DNA of 64,000 nucleotides from Caldilineaceae bacterium (GTDB lineage: Bacteria > Chloroflexota > Anaerolineae > Caldilineales > Caldilineaceae): NCBI GenBank assembly GCA_026645575.1, contig JAPKMW010000044.1, forward strand, positions 16,107 through 80,106, in the 5' to 3' direction. This document shows, piece by piece, positions 21,459 through 30,364 of the stretch. Each line of letters begins with the position of its first letter. Position 1 is the stretch's first letter. The position numbers were made by a program, and so were the translations under genes. Below the pieces are notes generated by a model. That model had not been told where the DNA came from. It ran no database searches and saw only the letters and a program-made list of their open reading frames with translations.

Positions 21459-22249
21459 TGATGGTGTTCCCCAACCAATTTCCCATGCACCAAGTGCATC
21501 ACCTGATCCGCCTGCTGCGCGATCTCCGGCGCGTGCGTCGCCATGAGTAGCGTTTTCCCGGCGCCACGAGTCAACTCCAGCAGCAGACCGAGGACGCTGT
21601 CACCGGTGTCCTCGTCGAGGTTGCCGGTTGGTTCATCGGCGAGGACGAGCAGCGGGTCATGGATCAGGGCGCGAGCAATGGCGACCCGTTGCTGTTCGCC
21701 GCCGCTCAACTTGTCGGGATAGGTGGCGAGACGGTCGGCCAGGCCCACCCGCTCCAGGAGCGCTTTGGCCTGGGTTTGCATCCCCTGGTGGCGACCGGCG
21801 AGTTCCAGCGGCAGGGTCACATTTTCCAGCACCGTGAGGGTGGGAATCAGGTTGAAGAATTGAAAGACAATGCCAATGTGATGACGGCGGAAGAGGGTGC
21901 GCTGTTGCTCGCTCAGGGCGGTGATCTTGACTTCCTGGCCGCCATTGCAGATGACTACATGGCCGCTGCTGGGGGCGTCGATGCCGGAGATGAGATTGAG
22001 CAGCGTACTCTTGCCGCTTCCCGACTTGCCCAGCAGACAGACAAACTCGCCGGCATAAAATTCCCGGTTGAGTTCATCCAAAATGGACCGGCTACGCCCA
22101 GCTTCCTGATAGCTTTTACTCAAGGCTTCCAATCGGATGATCACCGGTCGGTTGGCGTTAACGCCGTTGGTAGTGACAGTGGCGCCGACAACTTCACCCC
22201 GCACACCGGAGGCGAATGGTTGGGTACGTGGCAAGAGTGGTTCACGCAA
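21455..22249 (-). CDS. ABC transporter ATP-binding protein (LolD/MacB-like)
   Basis: 264 residues. Walker A is [16 protein letters not shown]; the Q loop is [20 protein letters not shown]; the signature is [19 protein letters not shown]; Walker B is [13 protein letters not shown]; and the H loop is [15 protein letters not shown]. The LNLISG...[11 protein letters not shown] pattern places it with the LolD/MacB/FtsE branch that pairs with FtsX-type permeases, matching the next gene. The start is a TTG with AGGA seven bases upstream; the first 35 residues are poorly conserved, and a later GTG before the conserved [11 protein letters not shown] is possible. Translational coupling with the permease is likely from the four-base overlap. 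Confidence 0.93.
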
Positions 22250-22272
22250 GAGAGAGTCCTTTACAATCTTAG

Positions 22273-22352
22273 TCGATTACCCGCTCGTAGCCAGTCCGTG
22301 ACTGGTGGTCCGGGCGCCAGTCACGGACTGGCTACGAGCAAGGCAGTGATTA
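22273..22352. repeat. Dispersed palindrome (ABC/M24 divergent gap)
   Basis: CGATTACCCGCTCGTAGCC + AGTCCGTGACTGG, a short centre, then CCAGTCACGGACTGGCTACG + AGCAAGGCAGTGATTAC. It has a nearly perfect stem of about 25 bp and lies in the promoter gap of two divergent genes. Confidence 0.85.
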
Positions 22353-22524
22353 CATAATCAGCTTTATTTGAGAAAGAAATCACAAACTCGTTGTTCCATG
22401 ATATGCGCAAAGAATGCTTTTTTCTGTTGGTCTACCGACAATTTTTGTTTGGCGAATCACTGGTGCTACGGGTATGATGAGAAGACTAAAGTCTTTACTA
22501 CGAGTTAAAGAAAGGCAAACCCAG

Positions 22525-23754
22525 ATGAAAACAGATCTCGACCGCCTGATGGCCGAGCGCAATTTGGATGCGCTGTTGGTCATGGGCGACGCCAGTGGTA
22601 ATAAAATTATGAATTACCTGACCAATGGTGCGCCATTGGAGCGGGCGTTGGTGGTCAAACGGCGGGGCGGGCCGTTGACCCTGATTCATGGCTCGATGGA
22701 GCGTGATACAGCGGTGCAAACGGGCATGGTGTTGGTGGATCGCGATGTCCAGTATAACCGCTACCAACTGCTCAAAAAACATGACGGCAACCGGCTAGCC
22801 GCCGAGATCGACTATCTCAGCCAAGTGATTCGCGATCAAGGATTAGAAGGGCGGTTGGGCATCTATGGCACGCAGGACGCCGGGGCGGCCTTTGCGCTGC
22901 TGAATGGTTTGCAGAAGAGTACGGCCAATGTCGAATTGGTCGGCGAATTTGAGGAATCGCTCTTCTCGGTTGCACGCGAGACCAAAGATAATCAGGAAAT
23001 TGAGGAATTAAAAGAGGCGGGGCGGCTCACTTGTCTGATCATGGGCGAGACGCGTGACTTTATCCAGGAGCATAATGTGTATGAGGGTGTCGTCATGAAA
23101 AATGCCCACGAAGCGTTGACCATCGGCGATGTACGGCGCTTTATCAAGGAGCGGCTCCACGCCAATGGCATGAAGGAAGATCACGACACCATCTTTGCCC
23201 AGGGGCGCGATGCCGGTGTGCCGCACAATCGCGGCAATGACAGCGCCCCCTTGCGGCTGGGGGAGCCGATCATCTTTGACTTTTTCCCCTTCACCAACAA
23301 TGGCTACTTCCATGATGTGACGCGCACCTGGTGTCTGGGCTATGCACCGCCGGCCGTGCAAACAGCGTGGGATCAATGCAAGGAAATTTTTGACAAGCTA
23401 TTGGGTGAGTTACAAGTAGGCCGCGCCTGTCGCGACTACCAGGAACTGGCCTGTGACTATTTTGAAGCCAAGGGCCACCCTACCGTGCGCAATCAGCCCG
23501 GCACCCACGTCGGCTATGTCCACGGCTTGGGTCACGGCATTGGTCTCGACATTCACGAGGAGCCGCGCCTGAGCCACGCCGCCGGCAACGACACCATCTT
23601 GCAACCGGGCCATGTCGTCAGCGTCGAGCCGGGGCTATACTACCCGGAGCGCGGCTTTGGCGTGCGCATTGAAGATTCGGTCGCCTTTACGGAAGCGGGG
23701 GAGTTGATCAACTTGACCGATTTTCCCTATGATTTGGTGATTCCGATGGGGTAG
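22525..23754 (+). CDS. M24 family metallopeptidase (Xaa-Pro aminopeptidase-like)
   Basis: 409 residues. The N-terminal creatinase-like domain (about 1-150) is followed by the pita-bread fold with the five metal ligands in order: Asp in IIFDFFPF, Asp in FHDVTRTW, His in GLGHGIGLDIHEEPR, Glu in SVEPGLYYPE and Glu in VRIEDSVAF. It should remove N-terminal residues next to proline or cleave dipeptides, using two metal ions. The open frame reaches back to 22414, but ATG 22525 has AAAGG nine bases before it and starts the conserved region. No signal peptide, so cytoplasmic. It is monocistronic, between two palindromes. Confidence 0.9.
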   Translation: MKTDLDRLMAERNLDALLVMGDASGNKIMNYLTNGAPLERALVVKRRGGPLTLIHGSMERDTAVQTGMVLVDRDVQYNRYQLLKKHDGNRLAAEIDYLSQVIRDQGLEGRLGIYGTQDAGAAFALLNGLQKSTANVELVGEFEESLFSVARETKDNQEIEELKEAGRLTCLIMGETRDFIQEHNVYEGVVMKNAHEALTIGDVRRFIKERLHANGMKEDHDTIFAQGRDAGVPHNRGNDSAPLRLGEPIIFDFFPFTNNGYFHDVTRTWCLGYAPPAVQTAWDQCKEIFDKLLGELQVGRACRDYQELACDYFEAKGHPTVRNQPGTHVGYVHGLGHGIGLDIHEEPRLSHAAGNDTILQPGHVVSVEPGLYYPERGFGVRIEDSVAFTEAGELINLTDFPYDLVIPMG

Positions 23755-23775
23755 TGGCGGCAAAGGGGCGGTGTA

Positions 23776-23920
23776 GCACAAGTCTGCCGGGAGGTAACTA
23801 CTAACTCCTCCCGCTCTGAGCCAGTCCGTGACTGGCGGCTCAGTCGCCAGTCACGGACTGGCTCAGAGCGGGGTTAGTCGTTACGCTGGAAGTCGTCATT
23901 TCCCAGCAGACTTGCCGTGC
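23776..23920. repeat. Nested palindrome containing the dispersed core
   Basis: Outer arms GCACAAGTCTGCCGGGA and TCCCAGCAGACTTGCCGTGC enclose GGTAACTACTAAC.../...GTTAGTCGTTAC. These in turn enclose CCGCTCTGAGCCAGTCC.../...GGACTGGCTCAGAGCGG. Three concentric inverted repeats make up about 145 bp behind the M24 gene. Confidence 0.85.
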
Positions 23921-24151
23921 AACTATATGGCACGGTAGCACATAAAGTAGCCGATTTACTACACTGTTCAGTAAGTTTTTTGGGATTGTGGCGTCGGGCA
24001 CGAAGTGTGGCAAACAAATTGGTCACACCGAAACCCATCGGTCGTGCCACACTTCATGCCCCTACGAGAATACCGAAAAACTTAGTAAACAGTGTATTTA
24101 CACCTGAAAAAGTGCTACTTTATGGCGCCGTTGAGTATACATGGCAATTGC
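23919..24151. repeat. Long imperfect inverted repeat, 230 bp, MITE-like
   Basis: Centre arms GGGCACGAAGTGTGGCA and TGCCACACTTCATGCCC. Further out are ACTGTTCAGTAAGTTTTT and AAAAACTTAGTAAACAGT, then ACATAAAGTAGC and GCTACTTTATGG, with GCAAC/GCAATTGC-like ends. Together with the preceding nested palindrome it fills the whole 420 bp gap between the converging M24 and S41 genes; I see no gene in it. Its right-hand segment resembles the element at 47066-47139. Confidence 0.75.
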
Positions 24152-24173
24152 ACCACTTTTATCGTTTTGTCGA

Positions 24174-26204
24174 TTAGTTGCCGGTTACGGCATCCAAATG
24201 GTCGATTGCCGCGGACAAGATGGGGTCGCCTGCGCTAAAGAGGGTTTCCTCATCGACCGGCACCTTCACGGTTGGTGACACACCTTTGCCTTCAATGTGG
24301 ATTTCGCCATTCATATCAACGGCACGACCAACGGTAAACTGAATTCTTTGTTCGCCCGGCATCTTGAATTGCTCGATACTGCCGCCTAACCCAGCCGTTG
24401 GATATTGACCAACCGTGGCCGCTCGTGCTTGTCGCGTCATGTTATAAGAGAAGAACTCGCAGGCGCTACTGCAATTGGGGCCAATCAGCACAGCAATTTT
24501 CCCATCATAGCGTAGATCTTCCGCCGGCAGATAAAACCGATCAATCGTACGCTCATCAAAGAAAAATTCGCCACTCTCTTCGTCATAGCGACCAGTGTTG
24601 CCAAGTTCCAATGATTCATCAAAAAAGTAGGCGGCCATTTGATCGGCGAGAAAACCGCTACCACCACTGTTTTGGCGCATATCAATAATCAAACCTGGCA
24701 CCTGGTTGGCCTTGAGCGTGCGGATCATCCGCTCCCAAAGCTGTACACTGAGCAGATCATTGTCGGCAAAGCTATAGATTTTGACATACCCATAGCCTGA
24801 ATCTAGTAACTCATACGCAACCGGCTGTTCAAAGCCGGTGCGATTGGCATTAAAGGAAGAAAAGATAAAGCTGTCGCGTTCCGCAACAGCTTCCAAGGTA
24901 ACAGTCTGATCTGTGCGTTCGCCCGGATTTTGAAAGGTGACTTCGACAGACGTACCCACCGGGAAGCGGGTGACATAGCGCAATTGTTGGAGGCGCTTGA
25001 CATGCGCCGTACTAAAAGGTGCACGCCAGGCTGCAACCGTTTTACTGATCACCTCACCGATTGGCTCGCCATCCAGTGCTAAAATTTCTGTTTTGAGTTC
25101 CATACCAGCTTCGGCCGCAGGACTTTGCGCTAAAAGAAAATTGACAATTACGCGCCCATCATCCACTTCGCGCAGCGCAATGCCTAAACCGCCGCTGGTG
25201 GCCTTGACAAATTCTTCCGAGAGAAAGGGCGCGCTCAGATGACCATCCGGGATTGACCAGATAAAATCACGCAAGGCGGTTAGGTAGGCCATGTCATCCT
25301 TTGCTTGCTCGGCGACAAGAAAACGAGGGCGAAATTCGTCGATTTTGGCATCCCAGTCAATCTTTTTGTATTCAGTAAAGGCGTACTCTTTGCGCATCTT
25401 CTCGATCATGGCGTCAAAGGCTGCGCTATAGCTCATAGCCGAAAAATCATCGAGTGCAGTGCCCGTCGGCTCGATCAGATCAATCAGCGGTCGGCGCGAA
25501 CGGTCAAAAGTGAAGGGAGCACTGTCCATATCCACCACAGTGTAGCCCTGTGGAATGGCAACAATTGGGTCATCTTCGGTAAAGAGCAATCCGTCGTCGC
25601 CAAAGCCGGCAGGGAAGCCCTGTTGGGCATCAGGTGCATAGACCAGCAACTTACCGCCGACAATTTCCCGCTTGGTCGAAACATTTTCGCTGACCCGCGT
25701 CGAGGCATAGGCCGTTGACCAGCCGCCGCCATAGAGGTCGCGCGCTTCCAAGAAGGGGTCGCCAAAGATGTTGCTCCAATAAGCGACCGCAAAGACCATC
25801 ACCCCAGTATCTTCGTTGCCATCCTGATCGACATCGCGCAGCGAAGCCTGCGGCTCAATGGGCAGAGCAATTGTATAGGAGAAGGGCGAGGTGTAAAAGT
25901 CAGAGGTGATCTGCCCCAATGTCTGCGATTCCGGCGGCAGGATAAAGCCTTCATTGCGATCCACAAAACCCGCCTGATCCTCCAAGATGACCATCGGCGC
26001 AGCAACGCCAGTGGTAAAGAAGGCATTGGTGTAAGTCACCAACCCGCGAATAGAAACCGGGCCGCCTTCATCGTTGACAATGGGGGCCGGCGTCAACTCA
26101 TTCGGGGCCAGCGCCAGCGCATGGCCTGTGCCCAACAAGAGCGGCAGACCAATGGATAAGATACAAAGCAAACGGACAAACACAAATTTTGGCGCTTTAG
26201 CCAT
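24174..26204 (-). CDS. S41 family (tail-specific) peptidase, exported
   Basis: 676 residues with a signal peptide ending near ALA (about residue 32). A novel N-terminal domain (about 35-250) comes first. A helical part leads into a PDZ domain at about 335-400 (GGLGIALREVDDGRVIVNF, SPAAEAGMELKTEILALDGE), then the S41 core with GLIIDMRQNSGGSG and the nucleophile region GPNCSSACEFFSYNMTRQAR. The usual GETTAG after it reads GQYPTAGLGG here, so the residue that supports catalysis in many S41B enzymes (Glu) is Gln; activity is likely but not certain. It precedes no gene closely; the M16 peptidase gene lies 47 bp upstream in the same direction. Confidence 0.87.
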   Translation of the reverse strand: MAKAPKFVFVRLLCILSIGLPLLLGTGHALALAPNELTPAPIVNDEGGPVSIRGLVTYTNAFFTTGVAAPMVILEDQAGFVDRNEGFILPPESQTLGQITSDFYTSPFSYTIALPIEPQASLRDVDQDGNEDTGVMVFAVAYWSNIFGDPFLEARDLYGGGWSTAYASTRVSENVSTKREIVGGKLLVYAPDAQQGFPAGFGDDGLLFTEDDPIVAIPQGYTVVDMDSAPFTFDRSRRPLIDLIEPTGTALDDFSAMSYSAAFDAMIEKMRKEYAFTEYKKIDWDAKIDEFRPRFLVAEQAKDDMAYLTALRDFIWSIPDGHLSAPFLSEEFVKATSGGLGIALREVDDGRVIVNFLLAQSPAAEAGMELKTEILALDGEPIGEVISKTVAAWRAPFSTAHVKRLQQLRYVTRFPVGTSVEVTFQNPGERTDQTVTLEAVAERDSFIFSSFNANRTGFEQPVAYELLDSGYGYVKIYSFADNDLLSVQLWERMIRTLKANQVPGLIIDMRQNSGGSGFLADQMAAYFFDESLELGNTGRYDEESGEFFFDERTIDRFYLPAEDLRYDGKIAVLIGPNCSSACEFFSYNMTRQARAATVGQYPTAGLGGSIEQFKMPGEQRIQFTVGRAVDMNGEIHIEGKGVSPTVKVPVDEETLFSAGDPILSAAIDHLDAVTGN

Positions 26205-26251
26205 TTTTTACCTCTTATAGACTACAGAAAGCATTACTACGCCAACGGACA

Positions 26252-28852
26252 CTACTCAACCCCCGGCCCAACCGACGAAAGCACATAGTTGGTCAAGTAG
26301 GTGGTTGCCACGCGCTGGACATCTTCCGAAGTGACGGCGCGTAGTTTGTCGGGGTAGGTGGCATCCAGTTCGATGCCGGCGCCGAGCATCTCATACCAGC
26401 CAATGTCATAGGCCCGGCGTTGGGCGGTTTCACGACGCAGGATAAAGCTGCCGATCTCCTTGTTGATTGCTCGCGCCAACTCTTCATCACTGACACCGTT
26501 GGCTTTAATATCGTCCAGAATCGCCAGCATCCCTTCTTTGGCTTTTGCCGCATTCTCCGGCAGAGCGATAATATAGGTCACCAGGTGGCTGTCACCGGCG
26601 CGTGAGGGGTAGAACGAGCTGGTGCTGTAGGCCAGCCCTTGTTCTTCGCGCAGGGTGGCAAAGAGCCGACTGCTCATGCCGCCGCCTAGCACACTGTTGA
26701 GAACTTTCATCGCCGGGTAATCCGGGTCGGCCACGGAGGGGGCCGGAAACCCAAGCATAAACCAGGTCAGATTTGATTCTTTGTCCGAAGCAACGGCGCC
26801 ATTTTCGGTTAGGGGTTGCACAGTCGGCGTGGGACGTAGATCGTCCGCACCTCGTTCCAGTTGGCCCAAGCGGGCTTCCAGCTTTTTGCGCAACAACGCC
26901 GCATTGAAGTTGCCCGCCGCACTGATCACCATGTTGTTCGGTACATAATAGTTGGCATAGAAGGCTTTGACATCGTCCAGCGTCAAATTGCTGATCGACT
27001 CGACCGTACCCAATTCGGGGTTGCCATAGCTGCCGACGCCATAGAGCGCCTGCTGCAAGTTATCGTACATGATGGTAAAGTTATCGTCGGCGCGGCCCTG
27101 GATCGCCCGCAACATCTCCTCTTGCACATTCTGGAACTCGGCGGGGGCAAAGGCCGGCGTGAGCAAGCTGTCGAGCAAGAGCGGGAGCGCTTCCTGCCAG
27201 GTCTCTTGGGTCGCGACCAGCGATAGCGTTCCCATGTCGGTCAACTGGCTCTGGCTCAGACTGGCGCCCAGATTTTCGATGGCTTCAAAGAGTTCTTCTT
27301 CACTCATCGACTCTGTACCACGCAGCAATAGGCGTTGCGTCAATTGGGAGATGCCGGCTTGCTCGGTGCTTTCAACAGCCGTGCCAGTGCCGACAAAAGC
27401 TTGGACGGCGACACTTTCGGTTCCCGTATCTTCACGTAGAATCAGCCGTAAGCCGTTCTCCAAGACAATCATCTCTTCCATCGTAGGAGCAACCGTCTCA
27501 GCCTGCCCCTGTGGAATCAACACCATTTGCAGATAAGCAGCAGGGTCAATATATTTGCGGGCAACGGCCAACACATCCTCGACAGTGACGGTGCGAACAA
27601 GCGTTTCATAGTCGATGGCAAAGGTGTAATCATCACCCACCACGGCATAGAAACCGAGCGAGGAGGCCAGCCCAGCATTGGTTTCGTGACCAAATTGAGA
27701 AGACGCGAGCAAGATGGTTTTGGCGCGAGCTAGTTCCGCTTCGCTCAAATCGCCATCCAGGATGCGCTGCACTTCGGTGAAGAGCGCATCTTCCACTAGA
27801 GCACGATTCTCATAGGGGAATTCCGCCGACAGGGTGAAGACGCCAGGGTAATTGGTGGTAAAATAACCGGCGTTAGCGCGGTTAACAATGCCCAACGCTT
27901 TGACAATGTTCTGGTAGAAGCGGGAACCGCGCCCGCCGGACAAAACTTGTAACAGCACATCCATCGCCACCACATCGTCCCGTTCCTGGATTGAGGGAGC
28001 GGGCCAGCCATAGAGCATATAGCCCAGGCTCACCTCCCGCTCAATTTCGATTACTTCCGGTTCAGTGCGCGCCGTGGGCAACGTAGGTTCAAAATCCGGC
28101 AGATCTTGCGCTTCCAGCGCGCCAAGCTTTTCTTCGATCATGGCAAGGGTGGCGTCACTATCAATATCACCAACGACCAGCACCGTCATATTGTTGGGAA
28201 CATAGTAGGTGGCAAGGAATTCCAGAAAGGCTTCGCGCGTAATATTGCCCAGCGATTCTGGCGTACCAAGAATCGACAGGCCATAGAGCGAGTCGCCATA
28301 AAAGGCCTGATAGAATTGGCGGGCCAGGAACGAACTAGGGCTATCGTCGCGCTGATCGCCTTCGCGCAACACCACTTCCCGTTCCCGTTCCAACTCATCA
28401 GCCGGGAAAGCTCCGTTGACCAGGCTATCGGTCAAAATATCAATGGCCTGGTCAATATGTTCGCTGGGGACGTTAATGTAGTAGTGCGTCCAGTCAAAAG
28501 AGGTGGCTGCGTTGGTCTGCCCGCCGAGGCCATCTACTTCTTGGTCAACCATACCCAGACGCGCCTCTGAGCCTTTAAAGATCATATGTTCAAAAAAGTG
28601 GGCAATCCCATTCAAGCTGGGATCTTCATTGACCGAACCAACGCCCACCCAAATATCGACAATGGCAACCGGCATAGTAGGGCGCTCGACCAGCAAAACT
28701 TGCAAGCCATTATCCAACGTAACAGCCCGCACATCCTCAGCCGTCAACTGTGCCAGCGGCGCAGCCACCGCTTTGGCCTGCACCGGCGCTGTTGTCAAGG
28801 CGAGATTGAGCAGCAACGGGAAGATCAATAGCAGAGATAAGCGTCGTTTCAT
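26252..28852 (-). CDS. M16 family zinc peptidase, full-length double module, exported
   Basis: 866 residues, the length of two M16 halves fused in one chain. A signal peptide ends near VQA (residues 24-26). The first module carries the inverted zinc motif HFFEH at residues 85-89 and the downstream Glu in LEREREVVLREGDQ. The second module (from about 455) has the same fold landmarks (GTGTAVESTEQAGISQL, NNMVISAAGNF, GFPAPSVADPDYPAMKV) but no HxxEH, the usual inactive partner half. AAGGAG stands before the ATG. With the S41 gene 47 bp downstream it forms a pair of exported peptidases. Confidence 0.92.
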   Translation of the reverse strand: MKRRLSLLLIFPLLLNLALTTAPVQAKAVAAPLAQLTAEDVRAVTLDNGLQVLLVERPTMPVAIVDIWVGVGSVNEDPSLNGIAHFFEHMIFKGSEARLGMVDQEVDGLGGQTNAATSFDWTHYYINVPSEHIDQAIDILTDSLVNGAFPADELEREREVVLREGDQRDDSPSSFLARQFYQAFYGDSLYGLSILGTPESLGNITREAFLEFLATYYVPNNMTVLVVGDIDSDATLAMIEEKLGALEAQDLPDFEPTLPTARTEPEVIEIEREVSLGYMLYGWPAPSIQERDDVVAMDVLLQVLSGGRGSRFYQNIVKALGIVNRANAGYFTTNYPGVFTLSAEFPYENRALVEDALFTEVQRILDGDLSEAELARAKTILLASSQFGHETNAGLASSLGFYAVVGDDYTFAIDYETLVRTVTVEDVLAVARKYIDPAAYLQMVLIPQGQAETVAPTMEEMIVLENGLRLILREDTGTESVAVQAFVGTGTAVESTEQAGISQLTQRLLLRGTESMSEEELFEAIENLGASLSQSQLTDMGTLSLVATQETWQEALPLLLDSLLTPAFAPAEFQNVQEEMLRAIQGRADDNFTIMYDNLQQALYGVGSYGNPELGTVESISNLTLDDVKAFYANYYVPNNMVISAAGNFNAALLRKKLEARLGQLERGADDLRPTPTVQPLTENGAVASDKESNLTWFMLGFPAPSVADPDYPAMKVLNSVLGGGMSSRLFATLREEQGLAYSTSSFYPSRAGDSHLVTYIIALPENAAKAKEGMLAILDDIKANGVSDEELARAINKEIGSFILRRETAQRRAYDIGWYEMLGAGIELDATYPDKLRAVTSEDVQRVATTYLTNYVLSSVGPGVE

Positions 28853-28984
28853 AGGTGTCGTCTCCTTGCGTTACAGATGGTTACCGATGGCCTCCACAAC
28901 CATGAAAATGATAGAGGTGCGGATTCTGAGTGCCGGGATCAGATTGCCAACCGGCAATGATTCGCACAGCCGAAATCTACGCCT

Positions 28985-29962
28985 CTACTTCTTCGTCAAA
29001 CGAGTGCGCTCAAAGGCAATGACATCGTCCAAAATTTGTTCCAGCGTATGTTGCGGCGCCCAGCCGACCGCCGTGCGCAATTTGGTCGTGTCGGGCACCC
29101 GACGGCGCATATCTTCAAAGCCGGGGGCGTAAGCATCGCTGTACGGAACATACTTAATTGTGCTGGTTGCGTCTGTTCGCTCGATTACGGCTTGGGCCAG
29201 TTGATTGATCGTCACTTCCCGGCTGCTGCCGATGTTGTACACTTCCCCCGATGTATGTTGCGGGTGATCCAACAGCGCGATCAGGGCGCGCACCGTATCG
29301 GCTACATGACAGAAGCAGCGGCTCTGTTCGCCGTCGCCATAAACAGTAACTGCTTCATGACGGAGCGCCTGCTGCACCAGACGTGGCACCACCATGCCAT
29401 AGCGCCCAGTTTGGCCAGGGCCAACGGTGTTAAAAAAGCGCATAATCGTGACCGGCAGGTCATGTTCGCGATAGGCGGCAAGGCCCAAAAACTCATCCAA
29501 CAATTTACTAGCGGCATAGGACCAGCGACTGCGACTGGATGGCCCCAATAGTAAATCATCCTCTTCGTTAAAGGGAATGCGCACCCCTTTGCCATAGACC
29601 TCACTGGTGCTAGCGATCAAAGTGCGACAGCGGTAGCGCCGAGCTGCATCGAGGACAGCATGGGTGCCCAAGACATTGGTTTCAATCGTCTCGGTTGGCC
29701 GCTCCACCACCAGTTGCACCCCCACTGCCGCCGCCAGATGGACAATGGCGTTGGCCTGGCTGGCTAACCGATCCACAACCAGCGCATTGCTCAGGTCGTC
29801 AATCGCAAATGAAAAGCCTGGCTGGCCGACAAAGGGCGCAATATTGTCAAAATTGCCGGTCGCCAGATTGTCAAGAATGGCGACGCGATCCCCCCGCTCT
29901 AACAAACGTTTGGTGAGATGACTGCCGATAAAGCCGGCGCCACCCGTAATTAGTACATTCAT
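28985..29962 (-). CDS. NAD-dependent sugar-nucleotide epimerase/dehydratase (extended SDR)
   Basis: 325 residues. NAD motif LITGGAGFIGSHLTKRLLERG at the N-terminus, then VHLAAAVGVQLVVERP, the active-site STSEVYGKG and YAASK, and the substrate region RFFNTVGPGQTGRYGMVVPRL and YGDGEQSRCFCHVAD. The family includes UDP-glucose 4-epimerase, UDP-glucuronate decarboxylase and epimerase; by eye the RFFNTVGPGQTGRYGMVVPR wording fits UDP-glucuronate or UDP-glucose users best. GAGG precedes the ATG. The UDP-glucose dehydrogenase in this window would supply UDP-glucuronate, but the two genes are 15 kb apart. The substrate is open. Confidence 0.9.
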   Translation of the reverse strand: MNVLITGGAGFIGSHLTKRLLERGDRVAILDNLATGNFDNIAPFVGQPGFSFAIDDLSNALVVDRLASQANAIVHLAAAVGVQLVVERPTETIETNVLGTHAVLDAARRYRCRTLIASTSEVYGKGVRIPFNEEDDLLLGPSSRSRWSYAASKLLDEFLGLAAYREHDLPVTIMRFFNTVGPGQTGRYGMVVPRLVQQALRHEAVTVYGDGEQSRCFCHVADTVRALIALLDHPQHTSGEVYNIGSSREVTINQLAQAVIERTDATSTIKYVPYSDAYAPGFEDMRRRVPDTTKLRTAVGWAPQHTLEQILDDVIAFERTRLTKK

Positions 29963-29987
29963 TGCTTTGCCTCTACCCTTTTTTGGT

Positions 29988-30042
29988 CAGGGCAAGAATG
30001 CTCATGGCGGGTGCGGCGGCCACCATGAGCATTCTTGCCCTG
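29988..30042. repeat. Perfect 20-bp-stem hairpin in a divergent promoter gap
   Basis: CAGGGCAAGAATGCTCATGG and its exact inverse complement around GCGGGTGCGGCGGCCA-like centre. It lies just upstream of the epimerase start. Its arm sequence is not shared with the other repeats. The rest of the 29963-30364 gap holds the array at 30175 and no gene. Confidence 0.8.
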
Positions 30043-30174
30043 CCTGTGGTCATCACTGGTCAACGGGACAACCTGCAAATTGTAAGTTTTCATTAATGTC
30101 CTCCCAGTAACCATTATACACGGAAGCGGCAAAAGCAACTAACCATCGGCAACCGTTGTAATTTCTATAGTCGC

Positions 30175-30260
30175 GTAGTCCAGAGTCCAGAGTCCAAAGT
30201 CGTGTAGTCCAAAGTCGGTTTCTTGCCATCACAGGACTTTGGACTACAGACGCTGGACTA
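30175..30260. repeat. AGTCCAG heptamer array with inverted copies
   Basis: GTAGTCCAGAGTCCAGAGTCC then GTAGTCCAAAGTC, and after a short gap GGACTTTGGACTACAG and GCTGGACTA as inverse copies. Same unit as 3477-3560. Confidence 0.75.
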
Positions 30261-30364
30261 GAAAAAATCAGCAAATCTGCACAAAGGCTTACTTTTCCTC
30301 ATGCACTTTGACTGTACACTAGCGAGGTTAGTAAAAGATGAAGCAGAGATGATAGAATAACTAT

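Noticed and set aside
23917..24177. 86-codon plus-strand open frame in the palindrome block
   Set aside because: It lies wholly inside the 230 bp inverted repeat and has no ribosome site; the translation follows the repeat, not a protein.
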